This document shows, in pieces, positions 29,338-38,355 of a stretch of 64,000 nucleotides of DNA. The stretch spans positions 100,673 through 164,672 of the forward strand of contig NZ_KB894416.1 of the NCBI RefSeq assembly GCF_000374445.1, read 5' to 3'. The DNA comes from Actinokineospora enzanensis DSM 44649 (GTDB taxonomy: Bacteria; Actinomycetota; Actinomycetes; Mycobacteriales; Pseudonocardiaceae). Made by a program: the position numbers and the translations under genes. The notes under the pieces are model-generated. The model searched no databases, was not told where the DNA came from, and saw only the letters and a program-made list of their open reading frames with translations. Each line of letters starts with the position of its first letter. Position 1 is the first letter of the stretch.

Positions 29338-31166
29338 CGGGCCACCGCCTGCGCGGTCGACCCGTCCGGCGCGTCTGGCACGTTCAACTCCTCGATCGGC
29401 ACCCCGTCGGCGCCCTCGTCGGCCAGTTCGGCCCGGCGGTGCCGGTCCGGCATCAGGCCCTGCGGTCGGAACCGCATGATCACGACCAGCGCCAGTCCGA
29501 AGAAGAACAGCCGCCAGTCCTGCAGGTCGCGCAGCTTCTCCGGCAGCACCAGCAGCAGCGCCGCGCCGAGCACCGCGCCCGGGATGGAGCCCATGCCGCC
29601 GAGGATGACCGCGGCGAGCAGGGTCACCGACTCGATGAACTGGAAGCTGTTGTAGGCCACGGTGGACGTCTTGTGCGCGAACACCGCGCCCGCCAGGCCC
29701 GCGAGCATCGCACCGATCAGGAAGGCGAGGATCTTCACCTGCCCGGTCTTGATGCCCATGGCCCGCGCGGCGTCCTCGTCCTCGCGGACGGCGATCCAGG
29801 CGCGCCCGATGCGGGAGTTCTTCAGGTTCGCGAAGATCACCATCACCAGCGCGACCAGCACCATGATCAGCACGTAGTACAGCACGCCCGAGGGCAACCG
29901 CACCGAGCCGATGGTGAGCGGGGCGCTGAAGTCCCGGCCGAACCAGTTGATCGGCGGGATGTTCGGGATGGCGTTGGCGCCGCCGGTCATGCCGCCGATG
30001 TTGAACTGGGCGGCCTTGCGGAAGATCTCACCGAAGGCCAGCGTCACGATCGCCAGGTAGTCGCCGCGCACCCGCAGGGTCGGCGAGCCGACGATCGCGC
30101 CGAAGATGCCCGCCACGATCGCCGCGATCACCGCCACCAGCACGAACGGCAGCTCCACGTGCAGCGCCGAGGCGGCCGCGCCGGAGAAGTTCGCCGCGAT
30201 GTACGCGCCGATGCCGAGGAACGCGATGTACCCGAGGTCGAGCAGGCCCGCGAGGCCGACGACGATGTTCAGGCCGATCGCGGTGGCGGCGTAGACGCCG
30301 ACGTTGACCGCGATGGTCATCCAGTAGTCGGTGCCCGCGTCGGTGAACGGCAGCGCGAGCGCGCAGACCACCAGCACCCCGATGCTGAACACCCGGTGCC
30401 GCTCGGAGAGCGCGGTGAGCCAGCCGAGAAAGCCGAACGCGTGCAGCGCGCCGAGCGCGGCGCCGAGGAAACTGAGCAGGGACAGGAAGATCGGGCCCGC
30501 GTAGGTGTTGGTGTTGCCGTCGGGGTCGGTGCCCGCGTCCAGCATCCACGCCACGACCAGCAGCAGGACCACGTAGGACACCACCAGCACCGCGTACGCG
30601 AGCAGCCGGGGGACCTTGGGGTTCCAGTGCGGCAGCGGTTCCAGCGGACCCGCCTTCGCCGAGGTGGCCACGACCCAGCCCGCCACCAGCGTGGCCACGC
30701 CGCCGAAGGCGAACGCGCCGTCGGCCGCGGTGATTGCGCCGAAGCCGCCGCCGCTGATCAGCGGGAAGATCGTGTTGACCAGGCCGAGGGCGATCAGGCC
30801 GAGGCCGATCGCGCGTTCCACCCGGCGCGCGGGGACCGGCAGGAACGGCGCCGCGATCGCCACGACGCCGAGCAGCAGCACGAACAACCGGAACCCGGTG
30901 ACGCCCCACGGCTCGTCGAAGAACTGCAGGGTGGCCAGGTCGGGGTAGGGACCGTCGTTGAACCGGAACGTGACCCAGGGCAGCAGCGCCGCGAGCACCG
31001 CGAGCACGCCGCCCGCGATGGCGATCGGACGCAGCATGCCGGGCTTGTCCGCCAGGGCCTTCGCGCTGCGCTGCCAGAGCAGCCGCAGCGCGAGGACCAC
31101 CGCGACCGCGATCGCGATGTAGAGCAGGCCGAGGCCGAGGATCGGCCAACCGGGTGGGATGGTCAT
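29334..31166 (-). CDS. livM: Branched-chain amino acid-type ABC transporter permease LivM, extended
   Basis: A 610-residue permease, much longer than the usual 300-420. I place the start at ATG 31166, which overlaps the livH stop. The first ~230 residues hold extra membrane segments; the permease core from about residue 240 carries YAATAIGLNIVVGLAGLLDLG and GDYLAIVTLAFGEIFR and the EAA-like loop. Such long LivM proteins occur in Pseudonocardiales. The longer open frame upstream reads through livH out of frame and is not real. Confidence 0.92.
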   Translation of the reverse strand: MTIPPGWPILGLGLLYIAIAVAVVLALRLLWQRSAKALADKPGMLRPIAIAGGVLAVLAALLPWVTFRFNDGPYPDLATLQFFDEPWGVTGFRLFVLLLGVVAIAAPFLPVPARRVERAIGLGLIALGLVNTIFPLISGGGFGAITAADGAFAFGGVATLVAGWVVATSAKAGPLEPLPHWNPKVPRLLAYAVLVVSYVVLLLVVAWMLDAGTDPDGNTNTYAGPIFLSLLSFLGAALGALHAFGFLGWLTALSERHRVFSIGVLVVCALALPFTDAGTDYWMTIAVNVGVYAATAIGLNIVVGLAGLLDLGYIAFLGIGAYIAANFSGAAASALHVELPFVLVAVIAAIVAGIFGAIVGSPTLRVRGDYLAIVTLAFGEIFRKAAQFNIGGMTGGANAIPNIPPINWFGRDFSAPLTIGSVRLPSGVLYYVLIMVLVALVMVIFANLKNSRIGRAWIAVREDEDAARAMGIKTGQVKILAFLIGAMLAGLAGAVFAHKTSTVAYNSFQFIESVTLLAAVILGGMGSIPGAVLGAALLLVLPEKLRDLQDWRLFFFGLALVVIMRFRPQGLMPDRHRRAELADEGADGVPIEELNVPDAPDGSTAQAVAR

Positions 31167-32092
31167 GCGCGTACCCTTTCCGGCTCGCCGAACAGGCCCT
31201 GCGGCCGGAACACCAGCACCAGGATCAGCAGGATGAAGACCCACACCACGTCGTAGCCGGTGCCGCCGGGCAGCAGCTGGCCGCCCAGGGTCTTGACCAC
31301 GCCGATGATGAACCCGCCGATGACCGCGCCCTTGATCGAGCCGACGCCGCCGAGCACCGCGGCGGTGAAGGCGAAGATGCCGTAGAGGAAGCCCACCTCG
31401 GTGTCGACCGTGTTCAGGTGGATGCCGTACAGCACGCCCGCCACCGCGGCGAGCAGGCCGCCGAGGGCGAAGGTGAAGACGATGGTGCGGTTGGGGTTGA
31501 CCCCCATGAGCTTGGCGGTGTCGGGGTCCTGCGCGGTGGCGCGCATCGCCCGGCCCATGCGGGACCGGGAGACGTAGAGCTGCAGGATCACCGCGCCGAC
31601 GATGGACACCGCGATGAGCAGCACCGAGGTGGCCTGCAGGACCACCGTGCCGCCGGGGACGGTGATGATGATCGGCTCGTCGATGAACGCCCGGGGCACG
31701 TTGATCGCCGACTTGGCGTCCGGGTAGTTCAACCGCACGATCTCCTTGAGCATCTGCGACACACCCAGCGCCGTGATCAACGGCGCCAGTCGCGGTGCGT
31801 TGCGCAACGGCCGGTAGGCGAAGCGCTCCATCAGCACCGCGAGCACGACGGCGACCAGGACCGCCCCCACCAGCATGCAGGGCAGGGCGATCTGCCAGGT
31901 GTTCTCCCAGCTCTCCGGGATGAACCACTTGTAGGTGGCGGCTGCGGCGAAGATGCTCACCATGAACACCTCGCCGTGCGCGAAGTTGATCAGCTGGATG
32001 ATGCCGTACACCATCGTGTAGCCCAGTGCGATGAGCGCGATCAGAGCGCCCAGCACCAGGCCGCTAGCTAGCTGCTGTAGCAGCGTGGCCAC
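31163..32092 (-). CDS. livH: Branched-chain amino acid-type ABC transporter permease LivH
   Basis: About 309 residues with eight membrane segments. Typical LivH stretches are LALIALGYTMVYGIIQLINFAHGE (partly: YTMVYGIIQLINFAHGE) and GVNPNRTIVFTFALGG. I prefer GTG 32092, with GGAGG five bases upstream; TTG 32104 in the same frame is an alternative. It forms the channel with LivM. Upstream 81 bp separate it from livK. Confidence 0.93.
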   Translation of the reverse strand: MATLLQQLASGLVLGALIALIALGYTMVYGIIQLINFAHGEVFMVSIFAAAATYKWFIPESWENTWQIALPCMLVGAVLVAVVLAVLMERFAYRPLRNAPRLAPLITALGVSQMLKEIVRLNYPDAKSAINVPRAFIDEPIIITVPGGTVVLQATSVLLIAVSIVGAVILQLYVSRSRMGRAMRATAQDPDTAKLMGVNPNRTIVFTFALGGLLAAVAGVLYGIHLNTVDTEVGFLYGIFAFTAAVLGGVGSIKGAVIGGFIIGVVKTLGGQLLPGGTGYDVVWVFILLILVLVFRPQGLFGEPERVRA

Positions 32093-32173
32093 GTCTGCCT
32101 CCAAGAGTGGCGGGGGCGGGCCGTACGCCCACCCCCGCCACGTCCGTGCAATGGGACAAGGAAGTTGTTGCGG

Positions 32174-33418
32174 TCAGCCGCCGAAGGTGCCGGTCGTCTC
32201 GGTGGCCCACTTGCCGCCCTGGACCTTGTAGACGGTCAGCAGCTTGTTGGTGCTGTCGCCGTACTGGTCGAACTTGACGTCGCCGGTCGCGCCCTGGGCG
32301 GAGTAGCCCTGCACGGCCTTGATCAGGTCCGCGCGCTTGGCGTCGCTCCACTCGCCGCCCGCGAGCGCCTTGCCGAGGGACACCACGACCACGTTCGCCG
32401 CGTCGTAGGCGAAGCCGCCGTAGGCGCTGTAGTCGTCCTTGAACTTCTTGGCCTTGTAGGCGTCCAGGTAGGCCTTGGCGGTGTCCAGGTCCTCGACCGG
32501 GGCGCCGACCGAGGTGGCCAGGTCGCCGTCCTTGGCGCCGAGCTCGATGAACTTGTCGTCCTTGAGACCGTCGCCGCCCATCAGCGGGACGTTCAGGCCG
32601 AGGTCCTTGGCCTGCTTGGACAGCGGGCCTGCCTGCGGGTACTCGCCGCCGTAGTAGATGGCGTCCGGGTTGGCACCCTTGATGGAGTTGATCGCGCCGG
32701 AGAAGTCGGAGTCGTTCTCGCCGACCTTCGCCGTGGCGACGATCTTGGCGCCCTCCTTCTCGGCCTCCTTGCGGAACTCAGCCGCCAGGCCCTCACCGTA
32801 GGTCTTGCCGTCGGTGATGATGGCGATGTTCTTCTTGCCCGCCTTGCCGACCAGGTAGTTGGCCGCGAAGCCGCCCTGCAGGTCGTCGGTGGCGCAGACC
32901 CGGAAGTAGGTCTCGAACTGCCGCTTGGGGGCGTTCTTGAAGTCGTCGCCGCGGGTCAGCGACGGGGTGGTGTTCGCGGGCGAGACCTGGAGGATGTTCT
33001 TGCCCTTGAGGATCGGCTGCACGCTCTGCGCGACCGACGAGTTCAGCGTGCCGACCACGCCGACGACGTTGGGGTTCGACGACAGCCGGGTGGCCGCCTG
33101 GGCGCCGACCTGCGGGGTCGCCTGGTCGTCCTCGGCCTGCATCTTGAGCTTGTACCCCGGCACGACGCACTTCTCGTTGGCCTGCTCCACCGCGAGGTCC
33201 ACGGAGTTGCGGATGCCCAGCCCGAGCGCGGACAGGTTGCCCGACAACGGCGCGATGACGCCGACGACCAGGGTGCCCTTGCTCGTGTCGCAGGCCTGCG
33301 GGGCGTTGCTGCCCGTGCCGCCGCCGTTGGAGCCGCCCTCGGTCTTGTTCGTGCCGCAGGCCGCGAGCAACAACGCGCCGGCCACCAGCACCGCGGCCTT
33401 CACCGTCTGGTTACGCAC
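32174..33418 (-). CDS. livK: Branched-chain amino acid-type ABC transporter substrate-binding lipoprotein LivK
   Basis: A 414-residue periplasmic-binding-type lipoprotein. It starts at GTG 33418 behind GGAGAAGGGAC. The signal peptide VKAAVLVAGALLLAAC ends in the lipobox cysteine, followed by a Gly/Ser/Asn linker. The Peripla_BP_6 fold follows: VGVIAPLSGNLSALG, GVVGTLNSSVAQSVQPI, IITDGKTYGEG, and DAIYYGGEYPQAG. It captures amino acids or similar ligands at the cell surface for LivHMGF. First gene of the operon. Confidence 0.95.
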   Translation of the reverse strand: MRNQTVKAAVLVAGALLLAACGTNKTEGGSNGGGTGSNAPQACDTSKGTLVVGVIAPLSGNLSALGLGIRNSVDLAVEQANEKCVVPGYKLKMQAEDDQATPQVGAQAATRLSSNPNVVGVVGTLNSSVAQSVQPILKGKNILQVSPANTTPSLTRGDDFKNAPKRQFETYFRVCATDDLQGGFAANYLVGKAGKKNIAIITDGKTYGEGLAAEFRKEAEKEGAKIVATAKVGENDSDFSGAINSIKGANPDAIYYGGEYPQAGPLSKQAKDLGLNVPLMGGDGLKDDKFIELGAKDGDLATSVGAPVEDLDTAKAYLDAYKAKKFKDDYSAYGGFAYDAANVVVVSLGKALAGGEWSDAKRADLIKAVQGYSAQGATGDVKFDQYGDSTNKLLTVYKVQGGKWATETTGTFGG

Positions 33419-33909
33419 GTGATGTCCCTTCTCCGCATTCGTCCGGACAATGCGTGTAAGCATGCCGAACCTCGGCCCTCGTACCTGTTGGAGGGTTGCG
33501 CCGGAACGTAGTGACCCCATGCGACGTAGTCACGCCCCTGCCGGGCCTGTGACCAGACTGCAACGAAAGGGCGGGCGGGTGTCCGCAGTCCGGACATCCG
33601 GGGCGAACCGCCGGTCTCGACTTCACAACGAGGGGTTACGACAGGTCACCGCTCCGCCTAGGGTGCGGCCGGTCGACCAGGCGAAACGGACCCCGTCCTG
33701 CCCGTTTCCGGCTGCCGTGGGGCCGGGCTAGCCGGGCATCCCGGATGACTCTCCGCAACCGCCATTCCGGCGTGGATATTGCCGTCTGAATGGGTGAATA
33801 TCGACACCGCGGATGGCGGGCGCGGCAGAAGACGACCACTCCGCGTGACTTCCGGACCGGCCAATCGCGATTGACACTTTCGGGCACACATCTCGCCCGT
33901 TCAGGTGCC
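33419..33909. other. Non-coding region upstream of livK
   Basis: A 491-bp region between the livK start and the end of the response regulator gene, both on the minus strand. It must hold the livK promoter and the terminator of nothing upstream. The short open frames here have no ribosome sites and atypical composition. I see no clear hairpin or RNA motif. Confidence 0.5.
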
Positions 33910-34491
33910 TCAGGTGATCTTCTGCACGACCAGCTCGGCCACGGCCTTCATGGTGGTCCGCTGGTCCATGGCGGTCCGCTGGATCCACCGGAACGCTTCC
34001 GGCTCGGACAGCCCCTGGGTGGTCATCAGCAGCCCCTTGGCCCGCTCGATCACCTTCCGGGTCTCCAGCCGCTCGGTCAGCCCGGCCACCTCGTGCTCCA
34101 ACGCCTGCAGCTCGGCGAACCGACTCACCGCCAGCTCGATCGCGGGCACGAGGTCATGCTTGGCGAACGGCTTCACCAGATACGCCATCGCCCCGGCATC
34201 CCGCGCCCGCTCCACCAGCTCCCGCTGCGAGAACGCGGTCAACATGACCACCGGCGCGATCCGCTCCCCCGCGATCCGGGTGGCCGCGTCGATCCCGTCC
34301 ATCCGCGGCATCTTGACGTCGAGGATCACGAGATCGGGCTTCAGCTCCCCGGCCAACCGCACCGCCTCCTCCCCATCGGCGGCCTCCCCGGCGACCTCGT
34401 ACCCCTCCTCCCGCAACATCTCGACCAGGTCGAGCCGAATCAACGCCTCGTCCTCGGCCACCAACACACGACGCGCGGCCGGATCGCTCAC
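33910..34491 (-). CDS. pdtaR: ANTAR-domain response regulator (PdtaR-like)
   Basis: A 193-residue two-domain regulator. The receiver domain (residues 5-125) has the acidic pair in VLVAEDEALIRLDL, the phosphoacceptor aspartate in LVILDVKMPRMDG, and the switch Lys in YLVKPF. The C-terminal ANTAR domain (about 130-190) has LETRKVIERAKGLLM and AFRWIQRTAMDQR, the RNA-binding helices. PdtaR relatives, activated by the kinase PdtaS, act as antiterminators. In mycobacteria the orthologue also lies near polA and rpsA. No kinase gene is visible here. Confidence 0.93.
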   Translation of the reverse strand: MSDPAARRVLVAEDEALIRLDLVEMLREEGYEVAGEAADGEEAVRLAGELKPDLVILDVKMPRMDGIDAATRIAGERIAPVVMLTAFSQRELVERARDAGAMAYLVKPFAKHDLVPAIELAVSRFAELQALEHEVAGLTERLETRKVIERAKGLLMTTQGLSEPEAFRWIQRTAMDQRTTMKAVAELVVQKIT

Positions 34492-34502
34492 CGCAACCCT
34501 CC

Positions 34503-36632
34503 CTAGCAGGAAAAAGACGGAGCTTGAAGCCTACCGCCCCACCCCCCGACCCCACCCGCCCAGCACACGTGATCACCCCGACACCGGGAACCTCGATGCA
34601 CCCGCCAAACCCGATCGCGTAGAATTCCGCCCCGACGCCCCCGTAGCCCAACCGGCAGAGGCAACGGACTCAAAACCCGTCCAGTGTGCGTTCGAATCGC
34701 ACCGGGGGCACGTACAGCATCCACACAAGCGCCTGAGCCATCCTGGCCAGGCGTTTCGTGTTTGTCGATCATGGTGTTGATGGTCTCGGCGGTGCTGATG
34801 ATCTCCGGGAGGGTGTCGCCCGGTAGGCGGACGCTGATGGTGACGTGGTCGCCGTCGTCGGTGAGCTTCACGGCCAGGCTGACCGCCTCGAACAGCCGTC
34901 GTAGCAACGGTTCCGGTGCTTCGGACAGGTGTCCGGTGAGGTAGGGAAGCGCGTCCAGCAGGTCCACGTCCGCTGTGTCGGGGCGGGCGGGTTGCGCGTC
35001 GTCGGCGGCGTCCAGCGCAGTGATGGCGGCTAGGGCTGCGTGGCGTTCGGCTTCCAGGTCGTTGTAGGTGCCCCGCAATGCCCTGGTGAACGGGTCGTCG
35101 GGGTCGCCGTCCTGGGCTTGGCGCATGATCGAGTTCTGGCGTCGGGACAGGTCCGCCAGTACCCGCCGCAAGCGGTCCCGTTCGGCGTCTCGCGCTTGCG
35201 CTTCCCGGTCATCCACGGTGGACAAGTCAGCCGCCAGGATGGTCCGGCGGTTCGGCCCGAGAACCCTGTCGGCAAAGAACCGCGACACCGCGTCCAACAC
35301 GGCGTCTTCACGCAGGTAGACGGCTTTCGGATGTCCGGCGTACTTGTCGGGGCGTCCCCGGTTGTTGTTCTTGGGCCAGCACATGTAGTAGGCGGATTGG
35401 TGCCGGACGTTGCCGTTCATGCGCCTGCCGCAGTGACAGAACAACAATCCACGGAACACGTAGGTTCGCAACGTCTCTGGGTGAGCGTTGGGTGTGTTGT
35501 CATCCCGTGAGCCGCGTCGTGTGGCGCGGCGGGCGTTGAGTTCGTCGTACATCCATTTCGGGATCAACGGCTCATGCGCCGGTTCCAGCGACCACACCCA
35601 CAACGCCGGATCGTTCACCTTCCCACCCCGAGACCGTGACGCGCGACGGTTGAACACCTGATACCCGGTGTACTTCGGGTTCCGCAGGATCTCGTACACC
35701 GACGTCTTGCCCCACGCCCCACGCGCACGCCGCCCACCCGGTGGAGTGGGCGGCGGGTACTTCACGGGATCGGCGTTAAGCCGGTCGGCGATGGTGTCGT
35801 ACCCGATACCCTCGTGGTGACGCCATAGCGCGATCTGAGTCACCGTCTCACCCAACACGCCATCGGGTTCAAGGCGAGACTTTGTCTGCCCTTTGTCGGC
35901 TTTCGTCGGGTTGGGGTGACGGAAGATTTTCGCCTTGTAGCCGTAGGGGGCTTTGCCGATGTTCCACCCCTCCCGCACGTGAGTACAGAGCCCGCCCCAC
36001 GACTGTTCCAGGGTGTTCAACACCTCATATTCGGCTACCGACTGGTTGATGCGCCGTTGCAGAATCCGCTGCGCACGACTTCCCGTGAGCGTGATGGGTT
36101 CGTTGGCCGCGAACAGCGGCACGCCCGCGTTCTCCAATTCACGCTCGATCGACAGACCCTCGAACGTGCGGCGGGCCACCCGGGAGACGCTTTCGCAGAT
36201 CACCACGTCGAAGCGTCGCCCGGGGTGCGCCGCTTCGGCCAGCAGGTCCGCGACACCGCCGTCACGTGGGATGGGGATGTCGTACTTCTCGTAGTTCGCG
36301 CGCTGCCCGCGCGCGTCCAGTTCAAGCCGCCCAGACTCGACGTCGTAGAAGTGGGCGACGATGACCCATGATTCCGGGATCGCCGTGCGACTGTTGCCCA
36401 GTTGCCGTATGGCCGACTGGCGCGGGTCTTGCTGGTCATCGGTCGAGGTCCGCCCGAGCCACGCGACCCGGATTTCATCGCGCATGAGCGCCAACGGCGC
36501 ACCCAACGGCGACACCGCGTAGTCCGACAGGCCGGACGGTCCGGAGACCGGCACGGACGCCGCCAGCGACACCGCCCGTCTCGTCAAGCCGGGGGCGGGC
36601 GGGTTGACCGTCGAATCGTCTGGTCGACTCAT
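34503..36632 (-). CDS. Large serine recombinase (site-specific integrase)
   Basis: About 709 residues as annotated. The resolvase domain is at residues about 50-220, with the nucleophile in GRTSTDD and SVSRVARRTFEG. The recombinase domain follows (GKAPYGYKAKIF; SVYEILRNPKYTGY), then a zinc ribbon (LLFCHCGRRM and YYMCWPK) and a coiled-coil region (DAERDRLRRVLADL). I chose ATG 36632, overlapping the upstream gene stop (ATGA). The last ~70 residues (from APGAIRTHTGRVL) are translated from the antisense strand of the tRNA and its flank, so the true tail in the circular form will differ. It should integrate and excise the island. Confidence 0.9.
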   Translation of the reverse strand: MSRPDDSTVNPPAPGLTRRAVSLAASVPVSGPSGLSDYAVSPLGAPLALMRDEIRVAWLGRTSTDDQQDPRQSAIRQLGNSRTAIPESWVIVAHFYDVESGRLELDARGQRANYEKYDIPIPRDGGVADLLAEAAHPGRRFDVVICESVSRVARRTFEGLSIERELENAGVPLFAANEPITLTGSRAQRILQRRINQSVAEYEVLNTLEQSWGGLCTHVREGWNIGKAPYGYKAKIFRHPNPTKADKGQTKSRLEPDGVLGETVTQIALWRHHEGIGYDTIADRLNADPVKYPPPTPPGGRRARGAWGKTSVYEILRNPKYTGYQVFNRRASRSRGGKVNDPALWVWSLEPAHEPLIPKWMYDELNARRATRRGSRDDNTPNAHPETLRTYVFRGLLFCHCGRRMNGNVRHQSAYYMCWPKNNNRGRPDKYAGHPKAVYLREDAVLDAVSRFFADRVLGPNRRTILAADLSTVDDREAQARDAERDRLRRVLADLSRRQNSIMRQAQDGDPDDPFTRALRGTYNDLEAERHAALAAITALDAADDAQPARPDTADVDLLDALPYLTGHLSEAPEPLLRRLFEAVSLAVKLTDDGDHVTISVRLPGDTLPEIISTAETINTMIDKHETPGQDGSGACVDAVRAPGAIRTHTGRVLSPLPLPVGLRGRRGGILRDRVWRVHRGSRCRGDHVCWAGGVGGWGGRLQAPSFSC
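34637..34710 (+). tRNA. tRNA with anticodon CAA (Leu by anticodon), short variable arm
   Basis: A 74-base cloverleaf. Acceptor GCCCCCG pairs with CGGGGGC (34703-34709) and the discriminator is A; D stem GCC/GGC; anticodon stem ACGGA/CCCGT with an A-C mismatch next to the loop; loop CTCAAAA, giving anticodon CAA; a 5-base variable region; T arm GTGCG-TTCGAAT-CGCAC. CAA reads UUG (leucine), but bacterial tRNA-Leu normally has a long variable arm. Amino acid identity is inferred from the anticodon alone. It is the apparent insertion site of the neighbouring serine recombinase island. Confidence 0.85.
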
Positions 36633-37342
36633 CCAGCGTCCCTTTCGTTGGAGGATTGCCGCTTGGCGGCCCACTTCAGCAAATCGAGCACGGCAGCGGC
36701 AAGGTCGCCGCGAATACGTTCAGCCTCACCGCCGACAACATGGGTCACATGCCCGGTATAGGTCCGGTCATGCTTTCCCCTACGCCTTTCATGATACCGC
36801 CATAGACCCCCATCGGTCACGTCTTCCGCGCCGTCGGCTCGTGGCCTATTCAGCGAAACGACAGCGGGATTCGCGACTTTGGGTATCGGGATGGACTTGC
36901 CGCCGGAAAGATCGAATACGGCGTCTTGCCGCGACGCGCGGCCCAGCTCCAGCGCCGCGTCCAGGGTGGACACAACGACGGACACGTCCAGGAAGATCCG
37001 TCCGGTATCCGGGTCGTTCCATCCACCGAGCACCCGACCGGGCAGCGCGGCGGCGCGATCCTTGTCCGCCAGGTAGCGGACAAGGTCATCGGCGGTCACC
37101 GGCCGGTCGTAGATCCTCTCCCAGTACGGATCAACCGACACCGCGTAGCCCTCGACCACGTCGGCCCCGGTAACCAGGTCGATGGTGAAGCCACCGTCGG
37201 ACACGGTCAGAGCGGCCGCCAGCGCCGCCAGGCGGGCCGGTGGCAGCGCCAACGGCGGCAGCGGTGGTCCGACAGCCTCACTCGGCCCGGGGATGTGCGG
37301 CGTGGGCGCCATGGGGCGCGAGGTGGGTTCATCATCTAACAA
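36629..37342 (-). CDS. Hypothetical protein coupled to the serine recombinase
   Basis: 237 residues if started at TTG 37342, which has a perfect AGGAGG site at the right spacing (8 bases); the open frame extends to 37471. The protein is proline/alanine-rich at first, then a compact domain: FTIDLVTGADVVEGYAVSV, GRIFLDVSVVVSTLDAAL, and a C-terminal basic WRYHERRRGKHDRTY segment. I do not recognise the family. Its stop overlaps the recombinase start, so it may be an accessory factor of the recombinase. Confidence 0.65.
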   Translation of the reverse strand: MLDDEPTSRPMAPTPHIPGPSEAVGPPLPPLALPPARLAALAAALTVSDGGFTIDLVTGADVVEGYAVSVDPYWERIYDRPVTADDLVRYLADKDRAAALPGRVLGGWNDPDTGRIFLDVSVVVSTLDAALELGRASRQDAVFDLSGGKSIPIPKVANPAVVSLNRPRADGAEDVTDGGLWRYHERRRGKHDRTYTGHVTHVVGGEAERIRGDLAAAVLDLLKWAAKRQSSNERDAG

Positions 37343-37749
37343 CGGGGCGTCCTCCTGCTCTCTGACCTGGACACCCCTTAACTCCAAAAATAACACCGTT
37401 TGGGGACACGGTGATCTATAACGAATTGGTAAAGTCGGAACTCTCGCGCCCCGCCCGGCGGCCGAATCCACCCGGCACTACTCGCTTAGGTGGCCGAGTT
37501 GGCCGACGCTTGGGAGGACCTCATGGGCGGCCCTTCCAGGGGAAACTCGACCTCATGGGTCCCCCCGCCTAATGGGAGGATTGACGGGGGGATGGATGGG
37601 AGCGGGAGCCAGCCGAGGGGTTGCCGCATCGCGTCCAGCAGACCGCCTCGCCCCGCCACGAATGGGCGTCAACTGAAGTTTTGCCTATGAGTCTGGGATA
37701 CCACCGGAGCCCCCTACACCACCCTTGAACAGGGGTTATGCGACCTCGT

Positions 37750-37814
37750 GGGGGATCCGCTCTAAGCGGACCCCCGATTGGATCCCCGGTCGGACCCCCG
37801 GTCGGATCCCCCAA
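37750..37814. repeat. Four 12-bp tandem repeats with an inverted copy
   Basis: CGGACCCCCGAT, TGGATCCCCGGT, CGGACCCCCGGT and CGGATCCCCCAA follow each other without gaps from 37767 to 37814. An inverted copy, GGGGGATCCG, lies at 37750-37759. The arrangement resembles iterons or multiple binding sites for a recombinase accessory or replication protein. Function is inferred. Confidence 0.7.
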
Positions 37815-38287
37815 CGGCACTGGTACCAATGTCTACATTGGACACGCTTTGCGGACCTGGAACAAGATCGCCGATGCCCGCTAGGATCTGGCCTCCGACC
37901 TGCAATGCTAGTAGGTCGCTAGTAGCTCTCGGAAGTCCGCAACCGTTCCCCGCTAGATCAAACGCCCGTCGCAAGCGGACTAGATGGCGCCAGTTGACGC
38001 CCAGGCTCCACCCGAGACACCTCAACGCGCGTCCGGCCCGCGCCAGGGAGCCGCCGACGCGCGAGATCGAGCATCGTTTCTCGAACTAGTGACCGCTTCC
38101 GAATAGACCAACGCCGCCGCCCGGGCGACCCAACGATGCTGACACACTCACATACGAGATCACAAGTCAAGTAGAGGTCGAGTGACTTTCATCATAGTGC
38201 GTCCAATGCGTGTCCCTGGGCGCAACGAACACACCAGGTGACACTTCAACGCAATGGGTGATGTCACTAGCTCGCGTCGCCGACCTG

Positions 38288-38314
38288 GGCTGATCGCCAG
38301 CCTGGCGATCAGCC
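38288..38314. promoter_or_regulatory. Perfect palindrome upstream of the PLP enzyme gene
   Basis: GGCTGATCGCCAG and CTGGCGATCAGCC, 13-bp arms with one central base. A TATGCT box (38338-38343) follows 24 bases later and the start codon is at 38356. With so small a centre this reads as an operator overlapping or upstream of the promoter, more than a terminator. Confidence 0.55.
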
Positions 38315-38355
38315 GCACGGCAGGAGCGCCCCGCGCCTATGCTGGTCGTGTGGTC

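Larger units (their letters stand above)
37343..38355. other. Non-coding kilobase in the island with tandem repeats
   Basis: About 1 kb without a supported gene between the recombinase operon (minus) and the PLP enzyme (plus). It has lower GC than the core and stop codons in most frames. It contains the 12-bp tandem repeats at 37,767-37,814 and a palindrome at 38,288-38,314, described separately. Confidence 0.6.

Noticed and set aside
31167..31928. N-terminal extension of the livM frame
   Set aside because: It reads across livH in another frame; ATG 31166 overlaps the livH stop and is the natural start.
29439..32071. Long plus-strand frames (605 and 305 residues) across livM and livH
   Set aside because: Antisense to clear permease genes; very rich in Arg, His and Asp.
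33450..33887. Short frames between livK and the response regulator
   Set aside because: Overlapping on both strands, without ribosome sites; treated as the livK upstream region.
37490..37690. 66-residue plus-strand frame MAELADAWEDLMGG
   Set aside because: No ribosome binding site and no sensible composition; it lies in the non-coding kilobase of the island.
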